Below, one piece after another: positions 41,823 through 49,726 of a DNA stretch of 55,164 bases. The notes beneath the pieces were generated by a model. That model saw only the letters and a program-made list of their open reading frames with translations. It searched no databases and was not told the DNA's origin. The DNA lies in contig CAYGRY010000008.1 of NCBI GenBank assembly GCA_964352405.1, positions 1 through 55,164 of the forward strand, in the 5' to 3' direction. The DNA comes from UBA4207 sp964352405 (GTDB lineage: Bacteria > Bdellovibrionota > Bacteriovoracia > Bacteriovoracales > Bacteriovoracaceae). Each line of letters opens with the position of its first letter. The stretch's first letter is position 1. The position numbers were made by a program, and so were the translations under genes.

Positions 41823-42857
41823 ATGTTTAGTGTGAATATAATTGAGAAAATTGAGCTGAAACAAGTCCAAGAATTACTGCATGTCAGTAGAACACAAGCT
41901 TATTACTTAAAAACGAAACAAAGAGGAATGTCGTTACTTGATTCAATTCTTATTTCGCAATATGAGCCCGATAACGAACTCCTCTTCTTTAATTGGCAGC
42001 CGTCTGAATTACTTTTTTGGAATAATATTGATGCTCTTCAAGAACGTTTAAAGCAAGATGATCAAAAAATGGCAGAACACTTTAATATTTCAAAAAAAAG
42101 ATATGCTTACTTAAGAGCATCAATTAAATCCCTTCCATGGGAAAATTGTCGATATTTTTTTTACAAGTATAAATTTCAGCCTGTACATTTTTTTACAACT
42201 GAAATCGATATAGAGTGTCTATCAAATATTATAAAATCTCCATTTATTAAAACGTCATTCCTTCCATCAACATTTGATGGTGGTGGAAGTAAAATGAGAA
42301 CATTAGCAAATTGCTTCGACTATATTAAAAAACAACTTGGAAGCAAAAAAGCAAACTCACTTTTATACGCTCTTCAAATCACAGAACATTCACTAACCTT
42401 TTCTGATAAAAATATTTCGATTAAGATTTTTTCAATACTTCATCAAAAATTAAGAATGTACCGATTGGAAGATAGTTTTTTCATTAAAATGGGTGAGTAT
42501 AATAAATACAATAAAATTAATAAAAATATATTTGAACAAAATATACCAAAAAAACTTCAATCATCATTTCAAATAGCATTCAAGTATTTTATTGCTAATT
42601 TAACCTTCAAATTTGATATAAATAGAAAATATGATCTTTTAGAGATAAATGAAGACTTCTTTAGAATAAAGATTAATCCAACCGAAATATTCATTAATGC
42701 CTTTAATCCTGAATATCCATTTTCAATACATGAAACTTATCTCTATATACAAGGACACTTTAATATCCTGCCTACATATTTAGGATTTAATGAGATAACA
42801 AAATCTGAAATGACTGTGAATAAGAAGGGTGAAGCTCAGCTTGTAGGCTATTTCTAA
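41823..42857 (+). CDS. AT-rich orphan gene with HTH-like N-terminus
   Basis: A 344-residue protein of unknown family. Two helix-turn-helix-like stretches occur near the start: LKQVQELLHVSRTQAYYLKT (12-31) and MAEHFNISKKRYAYLRA (82-98). The remainder is rich in Phe, Tyr, Lys and Asn with no motif I recognise. No Shine-Dalgarno precedes the ATG. Base composition is extreme: 42481-42540 has only 9 G or C in 60 bases, unlike the housekeeping genes on either side, which suggests recent acquisition or weak selection. It overlaps the hydrolase gene tail to tail by four bases. A regulator is the best guess. Confidence 0.65.
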   Translation: MFSVNIIEKIELKQVQELLHVSRTQAYYLKTKQRGMSLLDSILISQYEPDNELLFFNWQPSELLFWNNIDALQERLKQDDQKMAEHFNISKKRYAYLRASIKSLPWENCRYFFYKYKFQPVHFFTTEIDIECLSNIIKSPFIKTSFLPSTFDGGGSKMRTLANCFDYIKKQLGSKKANSLLYALQITEHSLTFSDKNISIKIFSILHQKLRMYRLEDSFFIKMGEYNKYNKINKNIFEQNIPKKLQSSFQIAFKYFIANLTFKFDINRKYDLLEINEDFFRIKINPTEIFINAFNPEYPFSIHETYLYIQGHFNILPTYLGFNEITKSEMTVNKKGEAQLVGYF

Positions 42858-43522
42858 ATCTCTACGAATTTTTCAAGCCAATTAGAATCTTGAAGCCAAG
42901 GGCTATGGCCTTTATAATTATCTATAATGATAGGTATATCGAGCCTAGAGGCTTGCTCAAAGTTATAAACAACTTCATTACTAGTCAGTATAAGTTTGAA
43001 TCTATGATCTAATATTTTTGCTTTCTCTATTTCGTTCCAATCATAATCAGAAATCCCCCATGTAAAAAGCTTAGAATTGAAATTAGGGTCTTGTTCATGA
43101 ACTGCATCAACAAGAAGCTTCTCAATCGTCTTATCTCCACACGCGCTAAGCTGGGCAAAATCTTTAATATCTTTCAATGTTCTATTTGGACTTTGAAAAG
43201 GAGGAAACTCATTAGGAATAAGCATTAATGATCCAATAAGTTCTGGCGATTGAAGAGGTACCATACCAAAACAAACCACAGACAAGTCTGGCCTAGACAG
43301 AGCAACGTTAATTGCAATATGTCCACCGAGGGAATGTCCGAAAACTAAGGCATTTTGAGGGATAGTTTTTATATAGAAATCACTAATTAAATTCATACTA
43401 TATAATGAACTATTCCAATTCTGGCTGCCGTGACCAGGCATGTTGACAGAATCAAAGCCAGCCGGAGCACACTTTGCTGACTGGCCATTACCATGGATGA
43501 AAAATAGTTTCTTTTTTACCAT
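42854..43522 (-). CDS. Alpha/beta hydrolase
   Basis: A 222-residue hydrolase of compact size. FFIHGNGQS near the start is the oxyanion-hole strand, GHSLGG (62-67) is the nucleophile elbow with Ser64, and YKGHSPWL provides the catalytic His206. No lid domain is obvious. There is no signal peptide. It is an AT-rich gene, 35 bases after the methyltransferase gene on the same strand, so probably co-transcribed. Esterase, thioesterase or BioH-like activity is possible; the substrate cannot be told from sequence. Confidence 0.85.
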   Translation of the reverse strand: MVKKKLFFIHGNGQSAKCAPAGFDSVNMPGHGSQNWNSSLYSMNLISDFYIKTIPQNALVFGHSLGGHIAINVALSRPDLSVVCFGMVPLQSPELIGSLMLIPNEFPPFQSPNRTLKDIKDFAQLSACGDKTIEKLLVDAVHEQDPNFNSKLFTWGISDYDWNEIEKAKILDHRFKLILTSNEVVYNFEQASRLDIPIIIDNYKGHSPWLQDSNWLEKFVEI

Positions 43523-43557
43523 AATTAGTTATAGCAATAAAAAAAGAGTCAAAAAAG

Positions 43558-44340
43558 CTATATTTTATAACCAACAGCTACAAATTTATTATAGAACAAT
43601 TCAGCACTGCCCTTCTCTAGATACTTTAAATATAGTCCCATAAAGTTATCTGCATCAGTTTGTCCAAGAAGTTCCCTGAAAAATTCTTTCATAATACTGA
43701 ATCTCTCACGATATTGATTAACTTCAGACTTGAGGCTTTCATTTTTAAAATGCATAGGGATCATTTTTACATCAATATTCTCAAGACCCATATAATCATA
43801 ATAGCTTTTAAGCTTTCTCCCAATAAACATATCAAGCTTCATTCCTTTTTGTATTCGATTTAAGCAATCCATGAGCCATTGATCTGTACAAAAGTAATTA
43901 AGGAGAATTCCATCAGAATCGATAATTATTAATCGTCCTCCAGGTTTTAGTACTCTTTTCATTGATATTAACATTTGGAGTGGATCTTCTAAATGATGAA
44001 GTACAAATCTACTGATAACTACGTCAAATGAATTTTCAGGGAGTGTATTAGTCATTAGATTTAAGCACTGAAATTTTATCTTATCTTTGTAACATGTTGG
44101 TAGCAGGTTCTTCGCTTGTTGAATTCTGATTTCTGAAATATCAATTGCCGTCAAATCAACACGTGAGTTTTTCTTAAGGATCTCTGCTGAAACTGCTCCT
44201 GTGCCGCATCCAATATCAATAATTTTTTCGCCATTGAAAAATTCAATACCTTTCAATTCATCTTCAACACTATAGAGTTCATTTTTATTTTGTGTTTCAA
44301 GTCTTTCGGCCTCAACAACAGATTCTAATACATAATTCAT
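43558..44340 (-). CDS. Class I SAM-dependent methyltransferase
   Basis: A 260-residue Rossmann-fold methyltransferase with SAM motif I IIDIGCGTGAVS (40-51), an acidic residue ending strand beta-2 (AIDIS), motif post-I NSFDVVISRFVLHHLEDP and motif LKPGGRLIIID. The C-terminal 100 residues form a variable substrate cap. GAGG lies six bases before the ATG. It is divergent from the ArgG-like gene with a shared 124-base promoter region, and upstream of the hydrolase on the same strand. It likely methylates a small molecule. BioC-like or UbiE-like roles cannot be excluded. Confidence 0.87.
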   Translation of the reverse strand: MNYVLESVVEAERLETQNKNELYSVEDELKGIEFFNGEKIIDIGCGTGAVSAEILKKNSRVDLTAIDISEIRIQQAKNLLPTCYKDKIKFQCLNLMTNTLPENSFDVVISRFVLHHLEDPLQMLISMKRVLKPGGRLIIIDSDGILLNYFCTDQWLMDCLNRIQKGMKLDMFIGRKLKSYYDYMGLENIDVKMIPMHFKNESLKSEVNQYRERFSIMKEFFRELLGQTDADNFMGLYLKYLEKGSAELFYNKFVAVGYKI

Positions 44341-44464
44341 TTATACCTCGTGAAAGTTATTGATTCCTTAATCGTCAAAATACAAATTTTTCAAAGTTAA
44401 AAAAAAACAACTCTTGCTTCGAAATATTCTTCCGATCGAAAAGGCCTAAATAAAAGGAAGTAAA

Positions 44465-45625
44465 ATGACAAAATTAATAAAATGTTTTGAAGATTTAAAA
44501 GACTTACCACAAGGAACAGAAGTTTTTTGCCTAAACTCAGGTGGATTAGATAGTGCCTACTTAATATGTCGACTAATACATGATTTTAAATTTAAGGTTC
44601 ACACTTTAACTTTAGACGTAGGCCAAAATGATCAAGTATCTGTATGCCTACCTAGTTACATTACAAAAACTCTTCACGTTCACACAGTTGATGCAAAAGA
44701 AGAGTTTGCAAGAGATTACGTACTTCCTTTAATTCGTGCCAATGGTATTTACCTAAACCAACATCCTCTATCAGCTTCATTATCAAGACCATTGATTGCA
44801 AAACACTTAGTTCGGTTTGCTCAAAAATATAAAATTGAAACTATATTACACTCAGCAACGCCCTCACAAAATAGTATGCGTCGATTCAATACTTCAATCC
44901 TTGACCTTGGTTTTAACGGTCTCTACGGCAGTCCTTATTTAAATGACAATATTTCGAGAATAGATAAAGCAAGTTATATTAGATCTTTGGGCGCAACCAT
45001 TGAGGAGAAGCGTTCCTTCAGTATTGACACAAATCTTTTTTGTCGTGAATTTGAATCTGGAGACTTAGATAATCCAGAGCTAATGAATTTGAATGAAGAA
45101 ATGTTTCTCTGGACTAAATCTGTTCCAAGCGAGAATATAAAAATTACACTCGAGATAGAAAACGGGATTCCCGTTAGGATTAACAATCAAAGTTTTACTC
45201 TCGTTGAATTAGTCTCATATTTAAATAATCACCTTGGTCCGTTTGGCTTAGGAAGGTATCTTGGTCTTGAAGAAGGTCCTCTAGGTAAAAAAGTCATCGA
45301 AGCCAGAGAGACACCTGCTGGATATTTTCTTTTGACAGCATTTGATCACCTTATTAACGCTAGCTTCGACTACAAATCACTTCTTGTTAAACGACATTTG
45401 GACCAAGTATGGACGTGCGAAGCTGTTGAGGGCCGATGGTTTGGTACCATTAAGAATTCTATTGATCAGTTTAACAACGAATTTTTAAAGAATGTCTCTG
45501 GAAGTTTAACTTTCGATATTTCCTACAAAACGATGGACTGTCGAAGTATTATATCCTCTACGCCACATTATTCAACAGAACGTGAGTTCGATGATCTTAA
45601 TAAAGAAGTAGAGCGTGCGGCATGA
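44465..45625 (+). CDS. Argininosuccinate-synthase-like ligase with altered substrate site
   Basis: A 386-residue ATP-dependent ligase of the ArgG family: PP-loop SGGLDS (25-30), LSRPLIAKHL (107-116, compare LARPLIA), SFSIDTNLFCREFE (184-197, compare YSIDENLWGR) and a GPFGLGRYLGLEEG tail region equivalent to HGVGRID. The ArgG aspartate/citrulline loop GKGNDQVRF is replaced by PSQNSMRRF (133-141), so the Asp of that loop is lost. The enzyme probably adenylates a ureido or acid group and joins an amine, but perhaps not citrulline and aspartate. AGGAAG lies upstream of the ATG. It is coupled by ATGA to the next gene. No argH is nearby. Confidence 0.85.
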   Translation: MTKLIKCFEDLKDLPQGTEVFCLNSGGLDSAYLICRLIHDFKFKVHTLTLDVGQNDQVSVCLPSYITKTLHVHTVDAKEEFARDYVLPLIRANGIYLNQHPLSASLSRPLIAKHLVRFAQKYKIETILHSATPSQNSMRRFNTSILDLGFNGLYGSPYLNDNISRIDKASYIRSLGATIEEKRSFSIDTNLFCREFESGDLDNPELMNLNEEMFLWTKSVPSENIKITLEIENGIPVRINNQSFTLVELVSYLNNHLGPFGLGRYLGLEEGPLGKKVIEARETPAGYFLLTAFDHLINASFDYKSLLVKRHLDQVWTCEAVEGRWFGTIKNSIDQFNNEFLKNVSGSLTFDISYKTMDCRSIISSTPHYSTEREFDDLNKEVERAA

Positions 45626-46365
45626 AGTTTGGTTACACTCACTTATCAGCTCCGATATTAACTTGGGAAGAAAAAGAAACAAGAGATCTTTTTTGTGAGG
45701 TCGTTTCGATAAAAAAAATTGGCTATGAATATAATTATGATGATGTCTTACCCGTCGATCAGCTTGATTTTATTAGTGATCACTACTTACTTTGGATTGA
45801 AAATAATCAAAAAAGAGAGTTTATTTCAACAATTAGATCTACATCATTATTTATTACAGATAGGTATAAAGCCGTTTTACCATGCACTTCGCTTTTGAAC
45901 ACTATCTCTAAGGTCGCTGACACCACAAACCATTTAAAAGCACTCTCTATAATGCTTTCGAATCCCAATATGGATGGTAGTAATATTAAGTATTATAGTG
46001 GTTGGACGATTAAGCCTGAGTTTAGGAAAAATAAGTCAGCGATACAGTTTCTAAAGTTAGCCTCTGTCGCACCGATTTCCTTTGCATTTCATGAGCTTGA
46101 GGGGGAAAAACTTGGCTTAGCCAGCAGTATGCCGCATCTTAAAACTGATAAAGTTTGTGAAACAATGGGCTATTTACCTTGGACCCTAGATGAACTTAAA
46201 CTAGAAGCTCTGCCGAGTCCTTCCTATGGTATGAAAGAAACACTTTTTATGTATAAAACAAAAGTGCCAAATGAATACCTCGAATTAATTAATCCTTTTC
46301 AAGAGCGATGGCATAAGAGGCAGACCGTTGGAGTATCTCACGAGCAAAAGAAGAAGGCGGCTTAG
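45622..46365 (+). CDS. Possible GNAT-fold acyltransferase (LuxI/FeeM-like)
   Basis: A 247-residue protein starting inside the stop of the ArgG-like gene (ATGA). Order of features: Glu/Asp-rich VLPVDQLDFISDHYLLWI (42-59), FISTIRSTS (67-75), then an extended region with GWTIKPEFRKNKSAIQFL (127-144) and a MGYLPW strand (178-183). This recalls the D...D.....R..S/T arrangement of LuxI-type and N-acyl-amino-acid synthases, which are GNAT relatives. The similarity is structural guesswork, not a clear motif match. An acyl transfer to the product of the ArgG-like enzyme is a testable idea. The gene overlaps the GT9-like gene by four bases, tail to tail. Confidence 0.6.
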   Translation: MKFGYTHLSAPILTWEEKETRDLFCEVVSIKKIGYEYNYDDVLPVDQLDFISDHYLLWIENNQKREFISTIRSTSLFITDRYKAVLPCTSLLNTISKVADTTNHLKALSIMLSNPNMDGSNIKYYSGWTIKPEFRKNKSAIQFLKLASVAPISFAFHELEGEKLGLASSMPHLKTDKVCETMGYLPWTLDELKLEALPSPSYGMKETLFMYKTKVPNEYLELINPFQERWHKRQTVGVSHEQKKKAA

Positions 46366-47351
46366 AGTTTAAAGACATTAACGATAACGTCTAAGGCTGA
46401 GCTTAGATCTATGTCTTTCTTCTCTCCATGCTCGTCAATATGAACACAAACCTCTTCTTTACGTTCGATAATAATTTCTGGCCTTGGTAGGTATGTCTCA
46501 AATGATGGGTAGTCATTTAAATCAAAAGCTAAAATAATACAGTCGTGCTGGTGAAAGCTTGCGAGGTTTCCGTAGAGAGATGAATCTGTGATCACACCTC
46601 TAGAAGCATTCATAAAAAGAAGATCAGTTTTAGCAAAAGATTTTTCAATTAGGAAAAAGCGACTAGATTTTCTTAAGCGTAAACTTTTGATCGCATCCTC
46701 ATTCTCAATATCTTGATCAACCACAACAACAAAACTAGTTTCAGCCAACTCATCAAACCAATTGGACCAAATTTGTTGATGCCTCTCCCATTCACTCGCT
46801 CTAATACCTACGAAAAGGTAGTTTCCAAGCATTTGCAGCTGCGCACTTTCTTTATCACTTGGCTTTTCTATTAAAGAAGATGTTTTTTGTGGGATTTCCT
46901 CTTCAATGGCAATTCCAACTAAAGCCAAGAAGGCAGTATCTTTAAAATCACTTTGCTCTTCCGCTTTTAGTGATTGCGTTAACATTGGTTTAGTCATCGT
47001 CGTAGAGAAAGCCACTCTCCTTTTTGCCTTTAAAGCAATTCCCATCGTGGCGGCAGCAGCTCCTCCATGAAAGTCAATAAAGGTATCAACGCCAAAAAAA
47101 TTAGAGTTATTGTGTATCCACGGGAATACACCAAGAACAGAATCTTTTTCTTCATCAATATGATGTATTTTAGAAATATCACTTAAGTAGTCATAGACGT
47201 TTTTTTGTCCGGCACGACAAATAACTTCAATAAAAGCTTCAGGATATTTAGATTTTAAAAATCTTATCGCGCCAAAGCTTGCGATCTGATCCTGCAATGA
47301 CTCAGGTGCACGGATGACAACTTTGCTGATGTCTTTTTTTTCAGTTTCCAT
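46362..47351 (-). CDS. Heptosyltransferase-like glycosyltransferase (GT9)
   Basis: A 329-residue GT-B-type protein. VVIRAPESLQDQIASFGAIR with FLKSKYPE following is the diverged GT9 opening (usually xxLGDxxxxxPALxxLK). FIDFHGG and AKRRVAF mark the end of the N-terminal Rossmann domain, and VITDSSLYGNLASFHQHD corresponds to the DSGxxHxA donor loop. It probably adds heptose to LPS core. I choose ATG 47351, overlapping the upstream EI24-like gene by 11 bases; a longer in-frame extension to 47408 lies within that gene. The divergence leaves the donor uncertain. Confidence 0.72.
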   Translation of the reverse strand: METEKKDISKVVIRAPESLQDQIASFGAIRFLKSKYPEAFIEVICRAGQKNVYDYLSDISKIHHIDEEKDSVLGVFPWIHNNSNFFGVDTFIDFHGGAAAATMGIALKAKRRVAFSTTMTKPMLTQSLKAEEQSDFKDTAFLALVGIAIEEEIPQKTSSLIEKPSDKESAQLQMLGNYLFVGIRASEWERHQQIWSNWFDELAETSFVVVVDQDIENEDAIKSLRLRKSSRFFLIEKSFAKTDLLFMNASRGVITDSSLYGNLASFHQHDCIILAFDLNDYPSFETYLPRPEIIIERKEEVCVHIDEHGEKKDIDLSSALDVIVNVFKL

Positions 47352-48078
47352 GTTGAGTAATAGCTTTTTGACCGTCAGTAAACAAGACGGTGAAGTAAAC
47401 AACGGCAAACGGTAACAAAAATAAATTTAAAACCGGTACTGCAATCATAAAGAGGAACGCTAAGCCTCCAAGGCCATAAGATAAAAAATTAGCTCTAACG
47501 TTAGAAATACATTGAGATAACTTGAATTCATGTCGTGACCACGAATAATCTAAAAAACCAACCGCTAGCAAGATCGATGAAATCAAAACACTTAAAGGAA
47601 CTAAAAATGGTATAAAAGAAAACATAAAACCTAAAAAGGATAAAAAGATAATAAAGACAATCTTTTTTGATTCATTCCATAGAATTCTAAAAATTCGGCT
47701 AAACATTTTGCCAAAACTCTCTCCAATATCCTGCTGACTTTTGCCTAGAATCGCCCTTTCAACTCTTGAACTGATGACATCATTAAAAGGAGAAGCGATA
47801 ATCGAGATAATCAAAACGAAAGTCCAACTGATAACGAAATAAAGAACCACTGTCATGACAATTCCAACAAGCCAAGTAATCACATTACCCCAGGTATCAT
47901 TAGAAATGGCTTCTTTAACCCAATCGTTTCCCCAAGTTAAAACATCTCCATACATCCATGCACCTAACCAATAGTATAAACCGCCACCGATAAGGACTGG
48001 GATAGTTGATAGAAGTACAATCCACTTGTCATTTTTCATGACTGATAGTGCTTGGGAAAATGCTTTGATAAAATTCAT
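47341..48078 (-). CDS. EI24/CysZ-like membrane protein
   Basis: A 245-residue inner-membrane protein of the EI24 domain family. It has five or six hydrophobic segments, a conserved start (FIKAFSQALSVMKNDKWIVLLS), the family ISIIASPFNDVISSRVE segment (about 90-107) and LGGLAFLFMIAVPVLNLFLL near the end. CysZ members transport sulfate, but distant bacterial members are uncharacterised. AAGGA precedes the ATG. It lies 13 bases after the DUF309 gene and overlaps the GT9-like gene, forming a three-gene operon. Confidence 0.82.
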   Translation of the reverse strand: MNFIKAFSQALSVMKNDKWIVLLSTIPVLIGGGLYYWLGAWMYGDVLTWGNDWVKEAISNDTWGNVITWLVGIVMTVVLYFVISWTFVLIISIIASPFNDVISSRVERAILGKSQQDIGESFGKMFSRIFRILWNESKKIVFIIFLSFLGFMFSFIPFLVPLSVLISSILLAVGFLDYSWSRHEFKLSQCISNVRANFLSYGLGGLAFLFMIAVPVLNLFLLPFAVVYFTVLFTDGQKAITQHGN

Positions 48079-48091
48079 AAAATCCTTCTCT

Positions 48092-48493
48092 TTAAAATCG
48101 AAATTCCGACAGCTTTTTAAAATCCTTTAATTCAGGATCGCTAGGCACTGCTCGAATTAATTCCTTAAAGCTTAACCACGAAAGACTATTGTAAAGGAGG
48201 GGCGTTTCAACGTGAAGCTGTTCAATTTTATCTAGCTTTTCTTTGGCACGTCGTAACTGTCCCTTCGCGCCATTAAGGTTATCGTCACTCCAATGAAACA
48301 ATGCAGTAGCGACCTGAATGACCGTCCAATAGACGTAGCGCGCATTATCACCATTATCTTCGAGCCAATGATCCTCAAGCTCTTCATGGCATTCCCAATA
48401 GTGCTTGCGATTATAGAGGTTTAAGCCTTTTTGCATCTTCTCTAGATGCTCTTGGTTAAATTGCCCGTAAATCTCTTTATTATCGTTAACCAT
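48092..48493 (-). CDS. DUF309-family protein
   Basis: A 133-residue cytoplasmic helical protein. The signature NRKHYWECHEELEDHWLEDN (about 28-47) is the DUF309 motif (xxxWExHExLExxW), followed by the helical ALFHWSDDNLNGAKGQLRRA segment. The function of the family is unknown; the conserved His and Glu residues could bind a metal. First gene of the operon with EI24-like and GT9-like genes. Upstream, the region 48494-48577 separates it from the divergent aromatic catabolic operon. Confidence 0.85.
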   Translation of the reverse strand: MVNDNKEIYGQFNQEHLEKMQKGLNLYNRKHYWECHEELEDHWLEDNGDNARYVYWTVIQVATALFHWSDDNLNGAKGQLRRAKEKLDKIEQLHVETPLLYNSLSWLSFKELIRAVPSDPELKDFKKLSEFRF

Positions 48494-48577
48494 AACCTAC
48501 TTTCGCGTTGCGATATTTTTCCGCTTTTACTTGTTCTATGCTAAAAACTCCCAAATTATAGCCATACTGGAAAGCCA

Positions 48578-49726
48578 ATGCCCGTCAATCCATCAGAAAT
48601 TTCTAAAAGTCTTGTCCCAGACTCCATTCGCAATTTAAAAGTCTATCAAGCTGGTAAGCCGATCGACGAATTAGCGCGTGAAAAAGGGCTGACCAAAATT
48701 TCAAAACTTGCAAGTAATGAAAATCCATTGGGCCCTTCGCCGTTTGCGATTCGTGAAATGACTAAAGGACTTTGGGATCTGCATCGTTACCCTGACATGC
48801 ACGCTTATGCACTAAAACGTGCCTTAGCTGATCTGTATAAGCTTAAACTTGAAAATATTGTCCTTGGCAGTGGCTCTGAAGGAATCATGGGCTATATCGC
48901 TAGAACTTTTCTAAGCCCAGGTCTTGAAGTTTTAACCAGTGAGAAGACTTTTATTGGTTTTACGATTCTTGCCAGAAGTGCCGGTGCTGTTATTACTACA
49001 GTCCCTCAAACTTCAGACCATCGCTACGACGTTGAAGCAATGGCAAAAGCCATTACTGAAAAAACAAAAGTGATCTATATCGCTAATCCAAATAATCCAA
49101 CTGGTACATATATTACCAAGACTGAATTCGACCACCTCATGTCCCATGTACCAGGTCACGTTCTTGTCCTTTTAGACGAAGCTTATTTTGAATTTGCTCG
49201 AAACCAAGAAGATTATCCCGATTCGATGACTTACCGTTATGATAACGTCATTACGCTTAGAACATTCTCTAAAGCCTACGGACTCTCCGGTGTTCGCGTT
49301 GGTTATGGTTTTGGCCATGAAGATCTCATGAGTAATTTAAATAAAGCAAAGCTTCCTTTTGAGCCAAATCTGATTGCACAACTTGGTGCCGTTGGTGCTC
49401 TTGAAGATGTTCCACATTTAGAGCGAACATTGCTTAATAATACAATTCAATATGTACGTACGTTTGAGTTTTTAAAGAAACACGGTTTCTCACCAGTGGC
49501 TTCGGTTACAAACTTTATTACCGTCCCTATGGGTAGCGCTCAAGCAAGCGATGCTCTTTATAATTTATTACTTGATGAAGGCGTCATCATTCGTCCATTA
49601 AAAGCTAATGAGATGCCGGACTATGTTCGCGTCTCACTTGGCACTCACGCAGAGATGGACCATTTCTTCGCCGCTATGGAAAAAATACTTCCATCATTTC
49701 AAAAAGAGTTTGGGAATTCATTATGA
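48578..49726 (+). CDS. HisC-family aminotransferase, probably acting on tyrosine
   Basis: A 382-residue class I/II PLP aminotransferase of the HisC type: SNENPLGPSP (46-55), NPNNPTG (170-176), DEAYFEF (200-206), PLP-binding Lys232 in TFSKAYGLSG, and Arg240 in VRVGYG. HisC homologues often also accept tyrosine and phenylalanine. Its ATGA coupling to fumarylacetoacetase and homogentisate dioxygenase genes suggests it converts tyrosine to 4-hydroxyphenylpyruvate here. No histidine biosynthesis genes are in the window (hisS is a tRNA synthetase). GGAAAG lies upstream of the ATG. Confidence 0.9.
   Translation: MPVNPSEISKSLVPDSIRNLKVYQAGKPIDELAREKGLTKISKLASNENPLGPSPFAIREMTKGLWDLHRYPDMHAYALKRALADLYKLKLENIVLGSGSEGIMGYIARTFLSPGLEVLTSEKTFIGFTILARSAGAVITTVPQTSDHRYDVEAMAKAITEKTKVIYIANPNNPTGTYITKTEFDHLMSHVPGHVLVLLDEAYFEFARNQEDYPDSMTYRYDNVITLRTFSKAYGLSGVRVGYGFGHEDLMSNLNKAKLPFEPNLIAQLGAVGALEDVPHLERTLLNNTIQYVRTFEFLKKHGFSPVASVTNFITVPMGSAQASDALYNLLLDEGVIIRPLKANEMPDYVRVSLGTHAEMDHFFAAMEKILPSFQKEFGNSL

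Noticed and set aside
44465..45625. QueC/NadE-type PP-loop enzyme
   Set aside because: The PP-loop alone would allow it, but the LSRPLIA, SIDTNLF and C-terminal GRYLGLEE segments match argininosuccinate synthase along the whole length.
48508..48516. Shared TTGCGATAT motif here and at 52499-52507
   Set aside because: A 9-base repeat upstream of two genes 4 kb apart without symmetry or consistent spacing to the starts is not enough to call a regulatory site.
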